Positions 1-8,107 of a stretch of DNA of 64,000 bases are shown here, one piece after another; the first letter of the stretch is position 1; every line of letters starts with the position of its first letter. A program made the position numbers and the translations under genes. The notes beneath the pieces are model-generated. The model was given only the letters and a program-made list of their open reading frames with translations, made no database searches and was not told where the DNA came from. Origin of the DNA: Rhodobacteraceae bacterium EL129 (GTDB lineage Bacteria > Pseudomonadota > Alphaproteobacteria > Rhodobacterales > Rhodobacteraceae); contig ONZJ01000002.1 of the NCBI GenBank assembly GCA_900313005.1, positions 1,814,996 through 1,878,995 of the forward strand, given 5' to 3'.

Positions 1-325
1 GATTATTCGTGGCGGAGAGAACCACTTCCCCGCTGAAATCGAGAATGCGATGTTGACGCATCCAGAGATCCAAGAAGTCGCCGTGGTCGGCATCCCTGAT
101 GAAAAAAGGGGCGAGTTGATTGCGTGTTTCATCCGAGCATCCGACGAAACAGGTTTAAGCGTGGCAGACTTAAAGTCCCATTGCCGGACCGAACTGTCTC
201 CACAAAAAACGCCGAACCTTTGGGTTCAGGTCGATAGCTTTCCTATGACCGGGTCCGGCAAGATCCAAAAATTCGCCTTGCGTGATTTGTTCGAACGCGG
301 TGAACTCACCCCATTAACTGCATAG
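1..325 (+). CDS. AMP-forming acyl-CoA synthetase, C-terminal fragment (5' end outside window)
   Basis: This is the last ~107 codons of an adenylate-forming ligase; the first complete codon starts at base 2. The visible C-terminal subdomain begins with the hinge-region motif RGGENHFPAEIE and ends with PMTGSGKIQKFALR, whose first lysine aligns with the catalytic Lys of acyl-CoA and aryl-CoA ligases (known for the ANL family). Such enzymes activate a carboxylic acid with ATP and transfer it to coenzyme A. The substrate-binding N-terminal domain is not in the window, so the substrate cannot be named. The stop lies 8 bp before the next ATG, so it is probably co-transcribed with the molybdoenzyme at 334. 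Confidence 0.9.
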   Translation, partial: IIRGGENHFPAEIENAMLTHPEIQEVAVVGIPDEKRGELIACFIRASDETGLSVADLKSHCRTELSPQKTPNLWVQVDSFPMTGSGKIQKFALRDLFERGELTPLTA

Positions 326-333
326 GTGCATCA

Positions 334-2604
334 ATGGCGAAATCCGATCGGGAGCTGCTGACAAGCACACATTGGGGCACCTACCGAGTTGAGGTGGACC
401 ATGGGCGTGTCACTGCGCTGCGCGGGTTTGAGCATGACCCTGATCCCTCGCCAATCGGGCCGGGGATTGTGGATGTGCTGGAAGGGCCTGCGCGGATCAC
501 CGCCCCGATGGTGCGCAAGAGCTGGCTGGAAGGTGGCCCGGGCACAGCGGGCGAGAAACGCGGCTCAGATGCGTTTGTCGAGGTCTCGTGGAACGAGGCA
601 AATCGGCTTGTCGCAGCAGAGCTTACCCGCGTGCGCACCACCTATGGCAACAGTGCGATTTATGCCGGGTCCTACGGCTGGGCAAGTGCTGGGCGGTTTC
701 ACCACGCGCAAAGCCAACTCAAACGGTTTCTGAACTGTATCGGTGGATATACCGGTTCCAAAAACACGTATTCCTTCGCTGCGGCAGAGGTGCTCGTACC
801 TCATGTCCTCGGCACCTTCCGCGGGCATTTGGATACAACCACAAGCTGGGAAAGTATTGCATCAGATTGCGAGCTCTTCGTGGCCTTTGGCGGCGTGCCT
901 TTGAAGAATGGGCAGATCAGCCAAGGCGGCACCGGCGCACATGTACAAAAAGACGGGCTTCTGGCCGCGCATGAGGCAGGTGTTGACTTCGTAAATATCT
1001 CGCCACTGTGCTCGGACCTGCTTACCCAAATGGATGGAGATTGGCTACCCATCCGGCCCAATACGGACGTGGCGCTGATGCTGTCGCTGGCCCATGTGTT
1101 GCTCACCGAAGAACTGCACGATCAAGCGTTCCTTGACAACTATACCGTCGGTTTTGCGCGTTTTGCTGACTATCTGTTGGGTAAAACGGATGGCATTCCC
1201 AAATCACCTGAATGGGCCGCAGATATCTGCGAACTACCTGCCGACACCATCCGTGATTTGGCCCGTCGCATGGCGCGCAGCCGGACAATGATCTCAACCG
1301 CTTGGGCTTTGACACGTCAGGATCACGGCGAACAACCGTTTTGGGCGGCCATCGCACTTGCGGCGATGCTGGGGCAGATCGGCCTGCCGGGGACGGGCCT
1401 TGGGTTCGGCTATTCGGCGATGAACAACACCGGATTGAACCGCACGCCAATCAACTATGCGTCCTTTCCGCAAGGCCATAATCCTGTGCCGGATTTCATC
1501 CCCGTGGCGCGCGTGACAGACATGCTGGAGACCCCGGGCGGGAAATTCGACTATGACGGCGCGTCTTACGAGTATCCCGACATCCGGCTCGTCTGGTGGG
1601 CCGGTGGCAACCCCTTCCACCACCATCAGGATCTGAACCGTATGCGGCGGGCCTGGGCCAAGCCCGAGACCATCATCGCCAATGAATGGTGCTGGAACGC
1701 ACTGGCCAAACATGCCGATATAGTGCTGCCCTGCACCACGCCACTGGAGCGCAGCGACATCGCACTGACGCCCAAAGACCCCTATCAAGTGGTGATGGAC
1801 CGCGCCATCGAACCCGTGGGACAGGCGCGTGATGATCACGAAATCCTACGTGGCATTGCCGCTGAAATGGGGGTAGAAGAGGCGTTTACCGAAGGGCGCA
1901 GCCCGCAGGATTGGCAACGCTGGATCTGGGAGGTTTCGCGCCAACAGGCCGCAGGACAACGTGTTGAGCTGCCCGGTTGGGAGAGCTTGCAGCGCGACGG
2001 CTGGGTCAAGGTACCGGTGCCGGACAAGCCCACTGTCATGCTGCACGCTTTTCGCACCGACCCAGAGGCCAACCCGCTCGCCACACCGTCGGGCAGGATC
2101 GAAATCTTTTCGCAGACCATCGCAGACTTCGGCTATGACGATTGTCCCGGCCACCCCGCGTGGATGGAACCGACCGAATGGCTGGGCCGCGCAGCCCCGG
2201 ATGACCTGCACATGATATCCAACCAGCCCCGCAACAAGCTGCACAGCCAGTTAGATCACGGCGCGGTCAGCCAGGCTGACCGGCCAAAGGGCGTTGAACC
2301 GATGACGATGCACCCGAGAGACGCTGCGGTGCGCGGGCTGATCGAAGGTCAGATTGTCAAAATTCACAACACCCGCGGCGCATGCCTTGCTGAACTGCGG
2401 ATCAGCGACATGATCCGACCCGGCGTTATCCAGATTGCGACCGGCGCATGGCTCTATTCTGACGGCGACCTCTGCCGCCGTGGCAACCCGAACGTGCTGA
2501 CCCGTGACAAAGGCACATCAAGACTGGCCCAGGGTCCCGTGGCGCATTCTTGCCTTGTCAAAGTAGAGACTATTGCAGGCAAAGTGCCTCAACAAAAAAG
2601 GTGA
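334..2604 (+). CDS. Molybdopterin-dependent oxidoreductase, BisC/TorZ/DMSO-reductase family, cytoplasmic type
   Basis: A 756-residue bis-MGD molybdoenzyme close in size to BisC (about 777) and TorZ. Family features: N-terminal THWG and DPDPSPIG segments, YAGSYGWASAGRFHHAQSQL, and NTYSFAAAE, where Ser147 is the expected molybdenum ligand of the DMSO-reductase class. The C-terminal dinucleotide-binding domain (about residues 620-740) contains NQPRNKLHSQLDHG. There is no N-terminal Fe-S cysteine motif, and no twin-arginine signal, unlike periplasmic DmsA/TorA. A cytoplasmic S- or N-oxide reductase like BisC is therefore likely. The pairing with an acyl-CoA ligase 8 bp upstream is unusual and suggests the pair is the tail of a longer catabolic operon. 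The exact substrate is unknown. Confidence 0.88.
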   Translation: MAKSDRELLTSTHWGTYRVEVDHGRVTALRGFEHDPDPSPIGPGIVDVLEGPARITAPMVRKSWLEGGPGTAGEKRGSDAFVEVSWNEANRLVAAELTRVRTTYGNSAIYAGSYGWASAGRFHHAQSQLKRFLNCIGGYTGSKNTYSFAAAEVLVPHVLGTFRGHLDTTTSWESIASDCELFVAFGGVPLKNGQISQGGTGAHVQKDGLLAAHEAGVDFVNISPLCSDLLTQMDGDWLPIRPNTDVALMLSLAHVLLTEELHDQAFLDNYTVGFARFADYLLGKTDGIPKSPEWAADICELPADTIRDLARRMARSRTMISTAWALTRQDHGEQPFWAAIALAAMLGQIGLPGTGLGFGYSAMNNTGLNRTPINYASFPQGHNPVPDFIPVARVTDMLETPGGKFDYDGASYEYPDIRLVWWAGGNPFHHHQDLNRMRRAWAKPETIIANEWCWNALAKHADIVLPCTTPLERSDIALTPKDPYQVVMDRAIEPVGQARDDHEILRGIAAEMGVEEAFTEGRSPQDWQRWIWEVSRQQAAGQRVELPGWESLQRDGWVKVPVPDKPTVMLHAFRTDPEANPLATPSGRIEIFSQTIADFGYDDCPGHPAWMEPTEWLGRAAPDDLHMISNQPRNKLHSQLDHGAVSQADRPKGVEPMTMHPRDAAVRGLIEGQIVKIHNTRGACLAELRISDMIRPGVIQIATGAWLYSDGDLCRRGNPNVLTRDKGTSRLAQGPVAHSCLVKVETIAGKVPQQKR

Positions 2605-2767
2605 ACTGAACGCTGAACAGCAAAACAAGACTTCAAAATTCGCGTGGGATGACCATAGTACTTGTCCGGCTGGGCGGACCTATTTGCATTGGCTGACGCG
2701 CGCCACAAGCAAAAAAGCTGTCCAAGTCCACTCGGACACGCGTCTCTCTTGTCCGGACATCATGCGA

Positions 2768-2820
2768 CGAAGTGCAGTTTGAATGGTGACGCCGAGACCG
2801 GCTGGGGATGACCGCTTCGA
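2768..2820 (+). repeat. Imperfect direct repeat, copy 1 (copy 2 at 2942-2996)
   Basis: Copy 1 reads GAAGTGCAGTTTGAATGG then, about 20 nt on, GGATGACCGCTTCGA. Copy 2 reads GAAAGTGCGGTTTGAATT then GAATGACCGCAATCGG at a similar interval. The two are in the same orientation about 175 bp apart. They resemble one dispersed intergenic repeat that has decayed; this is inferred from the two copies alone. Confidence 0.4.
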
Positions 2821-3205
2821 CGATTTGAATTGCGACGCCGCATGAACGCCGCTGCATGTGTTGGCTAATGCTGCGTGAGCAACCGCTGCACCAGCAAAGG
2901 CAACTTTTGTCCCGCGTCTCGATTGTCGAATCCGCGCGTAGCGAAAGTGCGGTTTGAATTTGGCCGAAAGTTACACCGATGAATGACCGCAATCGGGAAA
3001 TCCTCTGCGATGCAACAAATTGCGCTCCGCGCCCGCGAGGAGTTTCTGCGTCAGCACACACCGAAATACGAATGGCGGCAGAGTCCGCACTGCGGTCCTT
3101 TCCATCAGTTGCGGAGAAAGTCGGGTCTGGGTTAGATATGCTTGAAGTTTGGGCCGGCATTGCGTTTCGCGGCGCATTGATAGGGTTCAGAAGATCCGCA
3201 GCATC

Positions 3206-3230
3206 GAGTCAAAAGTGTGCGACGTTCCAC
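3206..3230 (+). repeat. 25-nt element, copy A (copy B at 8053-8077)
   Basis: Matches 8053-8077 at 19 of 25 positions in the same orientation, including an uninterrupted TGTGCGACG core. Both copies are followed by GTAAGAYGA (3237-3245 and 8093-8101). The two copies sit just outside either end of the LacI/MttB-like operon. Could be the borders of an inserted segment or unrelated copies of a dispersed repeat. Confidence 0.35.
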
Positions 3231-3469
3231 TCGAATGTAAGACGACATTGACCTTTGCGGCATGAAGGGGCTTCACGCCACGAACCGGATGGTCTTGGTG
3301 ACGCAGCATATGCCCAGTTCAACTTGCTCAACAATCCCTTGAAACACTGGCGGTAACGGCTTCAGCGCGGAAAAAAATTGGCTTTCGCTGCTGATTCAAT
3401 GGCTGCTTTCATCGAAAGACCAAACATTGTCTACGAAATAGGCAACATCGGTAAAGCGAGCTTCACGCC

Positions 3470-4930
3470 TTAATCCAATATTGTTGTGAGTTTCGATCTT
3501 ATCCGATGTCTTAAATCATGGCTGCCGGCCTCAAGCCAAGCATCTGCGTCTGAACGTTCAAAAAGCGCCGGATACCAGTTTTCCTTGAGATACCTGTCCT
3601 GCGTGTGCTGGTCCGTCAGAAACGCATTTTCGGGAGCCGCCCGTTTCACCACGTCATAGGCAAGCGTATCGGCATCTATCGCACTTCCCGCGGCCATTTG
3701 ATTGGTCCAGCCGACCAGTTCATCACACAGCACCAACATCTCAAGTGATCCGGTGCGCCCACCCGACAGAAAGCCCAGATTGTGCACGAAGGGGGTACTT
3801 GCCAGTGCCGCGATGGCCATATTTGCGCCGGCTTCGGCCGCGGCTTGTGCGTCTAAATCGTGCGAATCTGAACATCCCGCGCCGATCCAGGACGGCACGC
3901 CGATGGATTTGAAGTAATCGGCAGCCCCCAGCCCATTCAGCATATACTCGGGCGATCCATAGGCCAGATCTGCTTGCCGCATATCCATCGGCAACACGGC
4001 AGACCCACTTAGGATTGGTGCACCCGGTTCTGTCAGTTGGTGAATCACGATACCTGCGATCGCCTCGGCCGAGGATTGCGTGATGGCGCCTGCCACACTG
4101 ATCGGGCTCGACATACCGGGGAAGGTCGCTGGATAGCAAACGATAGGCAGGCGGTGTCGTGCGGCATTGATCACACGTTCGCAAAACTCTTCGGGCAAGC
4201 GAAGGGGCGAAATAGGCCCCATCAGCTCGATCGCGATGGGTTTGTCAGCAAGATTGCCCTGTCCACCTGCCAACGTGCTCAAATGCGCGATGATACGCGC
4301 TTGAATATTCTCGTCGTGCGCCAGAACGGCTGCTGGTTTGGAGCAATGCTCAAACAGTGTCTTGACCGTTTGTACGGCCTCATCTTCGGCTGGAATATCG
4401 CTGGGATAGCCAAGCGAACAAGACATGGAGATATTAGGAAGGTTCTCGCAGACAATCGCCGTTTCACGGATGTCGTTCAACGTGCATTGGCGCAATTCTC
4501 CGGTCGTCCGGTCCAGAATGCGCACGCAGTTATGGCCCGGACAGTAGGATGTGATGCCGCTTGAGGTGTCGACCTGCAGATTGCCGTTCAAATCGTAAAG
4601 TCTGATCTCATTCGGCACTGTTTCCAAGGCGCGTTCAACAAGGTCAGGCGGCATTCTGATATACCCATCACCCCCCAGTTTGCACCCGTGGTGCTGTGTC
4701 AGCATATCCCGGGTGGCTTCGTGTTCCAGCACCACACCAATATCCGACAGTATTTTCAGAACGGTCTGGTGAATTAGGGCTGTCTGCTCGGCATCCGCCA
4801 CCCTGAGCTGGAGCCCCTGATCCTTAAGCTGGGTAATATCGGCGATACGCGCTTTGCGATTCATCTTCTCCAAACGGGAGCTTTTGCGCCGTCCGGAGCG
4901 TTTGCGTGGTTGGTCGGTGATGTCAGTCAT
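3470..4930 (-). CDS. MttB-family (non-pyrrolysine) trimethylamine/betaine methyltransferase-like protein
   Basis: A 486-residue member of the trimethylamine methyltransferase family (COG5598). These TIM-barrel enzymes move a methyl group from a quaternary or tertiary amine to a corrinoid protein. Characterised pyrrolysine-free relatives act on glycine betaine, proline betaine or carnitine. The frame is continuous, with no in-frame amber codon, so it belongs to the pyrrolysine-free group. A basic N-terminal segment (about residues 10-25) precedes the barrel. The ATG at 4930 overlaps the stop of the upstream gene (ATGACTGA), indicating translational coupling; a longer TTG frame to 4993 is less likely. 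No corrinoid protein or corrinoid-reactivating gene lies beside it, so the methyl acceptor is an open question. Substrate unknown. Confidence 0.82.
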   Translation of the reverse strand: MTDITDQPRKRSGRRKSSRLEKMNRKARIADITQLKDQGLQLRVADAEQTALIHQTVLKILSDIGVVLEHEATRDMLTQHHGCKLGGDGYIRMPPDLVERALETVPNEIRLYDLNGNLQVDTSSGITSYCPGHNCVRILDRTTGELRQCTLNDIRETAIVCENLPNISMSCSLGYPSDIPAEDEAVQTVKTLFEHCSKPAAVLAHDENIQARIIAHLSTLAGGQGNLADKPIAIELMGPISPLRLPEEFCERVINAARHRLPIVCYPATFPGMSSPISVAGAITQSSAEAIAGIVIHQLTEPGAPILSGSAVLPMDMRQADLAYGSPEYMLNGLGAADYFKSIGVPSWIGAGCSDSHDLDAQAAAEAGANMAIAALASTPFVHNLGFLSGGRTGSLEMLVLCDELVGWTNQMAAGSAIDADTLAYDVVKRAAPENAFLTDQHTQDRYLKENWYPALFERSDADAWLEAGSHDLRHRIRSKLTTILD

Positions 4931-5543
4931 CTGGTTGGCCCGCCGTGATCTCAGCCAGCGTATTTGTTGCAAGCCCGATATCCTCATCGCCAAGGCTTAT
5001 GCCCAAGCCGTTGATCATGCGGGTCCAATACCCGAAACTGGCGGCGATTTGATTGACATGCACGATTTCATCACTGCGCAGGCCTGCTTTGCGAAGCGCT
5101 TCGACATCACCCTGCACCATGGCCTGCGATTCCCGTGTTAACTTGCGGGTGTAGGTTGCAATGGCACGTTGCCTGCTGGTCAGATCGTTTGACGCCAGAT
5201 TATCGCTCTCCAGAGCGGCGAGCGCCTTTTCTGCGGCGCCGCGCGATGTTGCTGTGGACAGATAATTCGCACCGTGATGCGCACGGGCATAGGTGCAGGC
5301 GTTCAGGATGGCGACATGGGTGGCGACAAATTCCGCACTGTGCAGATCAAGCGGGGCGTCAGGGGCGTGCAGGATGGCCTGATAAAACTTGTGAACCGGG
5401 AGTATCGCCGACGGCCAGGGGGAAAGCGCCTGATAGAGACGGTGCAGCGTGCCATCCTCGCGGCAGACCTGCGTGCGCATCTCATCCGTCAAAATCTGTT
5501 CGACAGGCGTGTCGTCATCAATCCAACTGACGTTATCCTGCAT
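4923..5543 (-). CDS. AhpD/carboxymuconolactone-decarboxylase-fold protein with degenerate CxxC
   Basis: A 206-residue all-helical protein of the AhpD-like peroxidase-related group. The active-site region reads LNACTYARAHHG: the first Cys (about residue 83) and the histidines are kept, but the position of the second Cys of the usual CxxC motif is Ala. Classical thiol peroxidase chemistry is therefore doubtful; related folds also act as decarboxylases or isomerases. The start is ATG 5543, preceded by AGGGG at a spacing of about 8; a GTG 9 bp upstream is possible. It lies 11 bp after the M29/NicX-like gene and overlaps the MttB-like gene, so it is the middle enzyme gene of the operon. Confidence 0.75.
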   Translation of the reverse strand: MQDNVSWIDDDTPVEQILTDEMRTQVCREDGTLHRLYQALSPWPSAILPVHKFYQAILHAPDAPLDLHSAEFVATHVAILNACTYARAHHGANYLSTATSRGAAEKALAALESDNLASNDLTSRQRAIATYTRKLTRESQAMVQGDVEALRKAGLRSDEIVHVNQIAASFGYWTRMINGLGISLGDEDIGLATNTLAEITAGQPDD

Positions 5544-5554
5544 GGTATCCACCC

Positions 5555-6652
5555 CTACAAACCGATGTTCTGATGTGTTTTCATATTGTCCGGAGCAAGG
5601 TCGAACTCTTGCAACAAAGCCCGCGCTTCGGGTGTGTCGAAGAAACGCACCTCGCCCCCTTCAAGATATGTGGCTCCATCAAACGTCACGGTGGGGTCAA
5701 TGATATGCCAGTTGATCTCACCGGGGGGATAGTCCCCGCAGGTGTGAAAGTGCAGATGTCGGGGTGAGCCGAAGATCATGCCATTCCAACGCACGGGGTC
5801 ATCCTTGGCTTTGGCGAAATACCCGGTGCCGGGGTTCACGCCTGAGTGCCAGGAATGGATCAAGCTCTCGTCCAACCCGAACTTATCGGCGACCATCTTT
5901 CCATGTGCACGGAACTGAGCCACGTCGGCTTTGTCGCCGTCAAACCCAACGGCGTGCCCGTTTTCGACATGCACGGTTATGGGGGACTTCAGATAATGGA
6001 TTTCCGGAGAGTAAGCATGCGTGTTGGTTCCTGTCACCCAGCGTTGCAAGACGATCTGGCCATTCATTGATCCGGCAGGGATGGGTTTATGAACCGACAT
6101 GGGAAATAGCCGCACAGCGAACCCGCCACCAATGTTTGACTTAGGCTCGGGCATTGGCATGTCGCCTGTCACATCGGTCCCTGCGGCACAGGTGATGTGA
6201 TAGTGGGTCTTGTCGTCCAAAGCGCTGTTGATCAGAGCCACAAAGCGCGACATCAAAGTGTGGTCATAGCCTGCTGCACGCGAGGCAAGCGTTTCCACAT
6301 CCAAAGTATAGACCATAGTCTTGGTCCCGTCACCGGGAAGTGATTTGAACCGCATCTGATCCCCGATCCGGTTGAGAAAGACCGTATGATCCACATGGGT
6401 CATCGCAGCCATCAAAGCGCTGGGAACATCATCAGGCCCATCGACCCGGGGCGTGGCGATGGTCAGAACCGTTGCCCCCATATCGCGCGCCTCCTGCGCG
6501 ATAATATCGCCGACATGAGCGTCAAAATAGTCGATCTGTCGGTCTTCCTCGATCAACAACAGGGTCTGGCCGGCAGAAAGCTCAACACAGTTTTGCAGCA
6601 AATTACGCGCTCCGATCAAAGCTCTGTTTTGGATTTCAGTCTGATTACTCAT
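5555..6652 (-). CDS. M29 aminopeptidase / 2,5-dihydroxypyridine dioxygenase (NicX)-like protein
   Basis: A 365-residue protein of the fold shared by M29 leucyl aminopeptidases and NicX-type 2,5-dihydroxypyridine 5,6-dioxygenases, which are related to each other. The N-terminal domain shows CVELSAGQTLLLIEE and a Rossmann-like stretch typical of the family. The C-terminal metal-binding half includes HSWHSGVNPGTGYF, HLHFHTCGDYPPGE and EINWHIIDPTV. I cannot place a clean HxD metal pair, so peptidase versus ring-cleaving dioxygenase is undecided. Length is nearer NicX (about 350) than M29 peptidases (about 410). ATG 6652 has a GGGGG tract upstream. It is the first enzyme gene downstream of the candidate LacI operator. 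Confidence 0.65.
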   Translation of the reverse strand: MSNQTEIQNRALIGARNLLQNCVELSAGQTLLLIEEDRQIDYFDAHVGDIIAQEARDMGATVLTIATPRVDGPDDVPSALMAAMTHVDHTVFLNRIGDQMRFKSLPGDGTKTMVYTLDVETLASRAAGYDHTLMSRFVALINSALDDKTHYHITCAAGTDVTGDMPMPEPKSNIGGGFAVRLFPMSVHKPIPAGSMNGQIVLQRWVTGTNTHAYSPEIHYLKSPITVHVENGHAVGFDGDKADVAQFRAHGKMVADKFGLDESLIHSWHSGVNPGTGYFAKAKDDPVRWNGMIFGSPRHLHFHTCGDYPPGEINWHIIDPTVTFDGATYLEGGEVRFFDTPEARALLQEFDLAPDNMKTHQNIGL

Positions 6653-6677
6653 GTCCAGGACCCCCTGCTTTATGTAT

Positions 6678-6691
6678 TTGTAACGTTACAA
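6678..6691. promoter_or_regulatory. LacI-family operator candidate, perfect 14-bp palindrome
   Basis: TTGTAACGTTACAA is a perfect inverted repeat with the central CG step and TAACGTTA core typical of LacI/GalR/CcpA-type operators. It lies in the 79-bp gap between the LacI-type regulator gene (ends 6732) and the M29/NicX-like gene (starts 6652), 26 bp upstream of the latter's start. It is the likely site through which the adjacent regulator controls the three enzyme genes. Confidence 0.7.
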
Positions 6692-6731
6692 TTATAAAAT
6701 ACAATCATAAAGCCGTACATCCCACTTAGGG

Positions 6732-7763
6732 CTAGGCTGAAGAGCCCAGCACCATTTCAACATGCATGGTAACAACGCTCTGCTCAAAACGCCCGACATC
6801 CAATGCCCTGAGCAAAGCGCCTGCCCCGGCCTGGCCCATTTCGTAGGCAGGTGACCGCATCGTCGTCAGGGTGATATCCGTGATGTCATTCAAGCCGAAT
6901 GCATTGAACCCAGTCACGCAGGTTCGTTCAGGTACATCTATCCCGGCTTGTCTCAGTGATTTGAGGGCGGCCAATGCGATTTCATCATTGATACACATGA
7001 TGGCATCCGGATGGCCGTGCATTGAAACATAGCCGTTTAGGGCCTGAATTACATCTTGCTGGCGCCCGTCTCCGGTGGGGGTGACGTGCAGATGATCGAC
7101 GCCTCCCTGGCTATGGACTTCATCGGACATCCCAGCCACACGCTGATTGACGGCGGCCCATTCGTTTTCTCCTGACGTGAGGATCAACACAGAATTCGGC
7201 TGCCGCTTCAGAACGTGCTGTGCAAGTGTCCGCGCGCCAGAATAATCATCCTGCATGACTGCGCATATTGCATCCGAGGTCTCATCCGGCTCTTCCAGAA
7301 ACAGGACCGTTGGCTGGTGAAACTCGCGGATAAGGTCAAACTGATGCGCGCGTTGTTCGTCTGATCCCGACAGCAAAACGCACATCCCATCGGTTTGTAC
7401 ATTTCGGAACATGTTAGACGTGCCAAACTCACTGGGCTTCACGCCTTGCAGAAGTGTGGAGAAGCCTTTTTCGTTCAGAGTATTGCTTATGCCGGATACA
7501 ATCTGGGTGGTGTATCCATCAGACAGGTAGTGATCCGAGGCATCCACAACAATAATCCCAATCGACCAGAGCTTGGATGTCCTCAGCAAATGTGCGCCGT
7601 AATTCCGCCGATAGTTCAGCGCCTTGACCGAGCGCCCCACTTTGTCACGCATCTCAGGGGTCATCAGATCAAACCGCCCGTTCACGAAATTGGAAACGGT
7701 CATTGGAGAGACTTTCGCGTGATCAGCGACTTGCCTTAACGTGGCACGTTTTAACTGCGGCAT
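6732..7763 (-). CDS. LacI-family transcriptional regulator
   Basis: A 343-residue repressor. The N-terminal helix-turn-helix (about residues 5-50, TLRQVADHAKVSPMTVSNFV) is followed by the hinge segment ALNYRRN and a periplasmic-binding-protein-like effector domain (about 60-340) with ICINDEIALAALKSLRQAG and CVTGFNAFG. It is transcribed in the same direction as, and directly upstream of, the M29/NicX-like, AhpD-like and MttB-like genes. A palindromic operator candidate lies in the intervening gap. It probably represses the operon until a small-molecule inducer is bound; the inducer is unknown but may be the operon's substrate. Start ATG 7763. Confidence 0.93.
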   Translation of the reverse strand: MPQLKRATLRQVADHAKVSPMTVSNFVNGRFDLMTPEMRDKVGRSVKALNYRRNYGAHLLRTSKLWSIGIIVVDASDHYLSDGYTTQIVSGISNTLNEKGFSTLLQGVKPSEFGTSNMFRNVQTDGMCVLLSGSDEQRAHQFDLIREFHQPTVLFLEEPDETSDAICAVMQDDYSGARTLAQHVLKRQPNSVLILTSGENEWAAVNQRVAGMSDEVHSQGGVDHLHVTPTGDGRQQDVIQALNGYVSMHGHPDAIMCINDEIALAALKSLRQAGIDVPERTCVTGFNAFGLNDITDITLTTMRSPAYEMGQAGAGALLRALDVGRFEQSVVTMHVEMVLGSSA

Positions 7764-8052
7764 GAATGAAGCGTATTCGTTTTTTCCATTTGACAGATCA
7801 TAACAGCCATCACTTGATCACGGCCAGTCGTTAAGTGAGTTTCCTGCACAGGTCCCGCAATCGTTTAAGATCATCGGCCACGCTCAAGCGCTGTCAGTCG
7901 CGCAAGTGGCTGCGTTGGTTACATTGGGCTCCCGTCAGATTTCACCGCGCCATGCCCAAACAGATGCAGCTGATCCCACTCAGTACTGCTTGGCGATCGG
8001 GCCAATAGTGCCTGAGGGCACTCACTGAATTGATTCAAAAAACGCGGGCATT

Positions 8053-8077
8053 GAGACAAGCATGTGCGACGATTCAC
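8053..8077 (+). repeat. 25-nt element, copy B (copy A at 3206-3230)
   Basis: Same orientation as copy A, 19/25 identical with the shared core TGTGCGACG. It lies upstream of the LacI-type gene, whereas copy A lies beyond the 3' end of the MttB-like gene. The pair thus brackets about 4.8 kb holding exactly the LacI-controlled operon. Confidence 0.35.
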
Positions 8078-8092
8078 ATCAAATTCTGAAAC

Positions 8093-8107
8093 GTAAGATG
8101 ATCTTAC
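8093..8107. promoter_or_regulatory. Interrupted palindrome GTAAGAT-G-ATCTTAC
   Basis: Two perfect 7-bp arms around a single central base, in the divergent gap. Could be an operator or a small hairpin. The nearest genes are about 270 bp (plus strand) and 330 bp (minus strand) away, so its target is unclear. Confidence 0.35.

Larger units (their letters stand above)
2605..3469. other. Gene-poor intergenic region with decayed repeats
   Basis: About 865 bp with no convincing coding sequence. The open frames on either strand lack family motifs, have compositions rich in Ser, Arg and Cys, and show no clear ribosome-binding sites. The stretch contains an imperfect direct repeat (2768-2820 and 2942-2996) and a 25-nt element (3206-3230) resembling one at 8053-8077. 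It looks like degraded intergenic or mobile sequence between the molybdoenzyme and the end of the MttB-like operon. Confidence 0.6.

Noticed and set aside
2633-3160. Minus-strand frame of 175 codons
   Set aside because: No family motif, Ser/Cys/Arg-rich composition and no ribosome-binding site; it spans decayed repeats.
3470-4930. Pyrrolysine-containing MttB
   Set aside because: The frame is continuous with no in-frame amber codon and no pyl genes are present.
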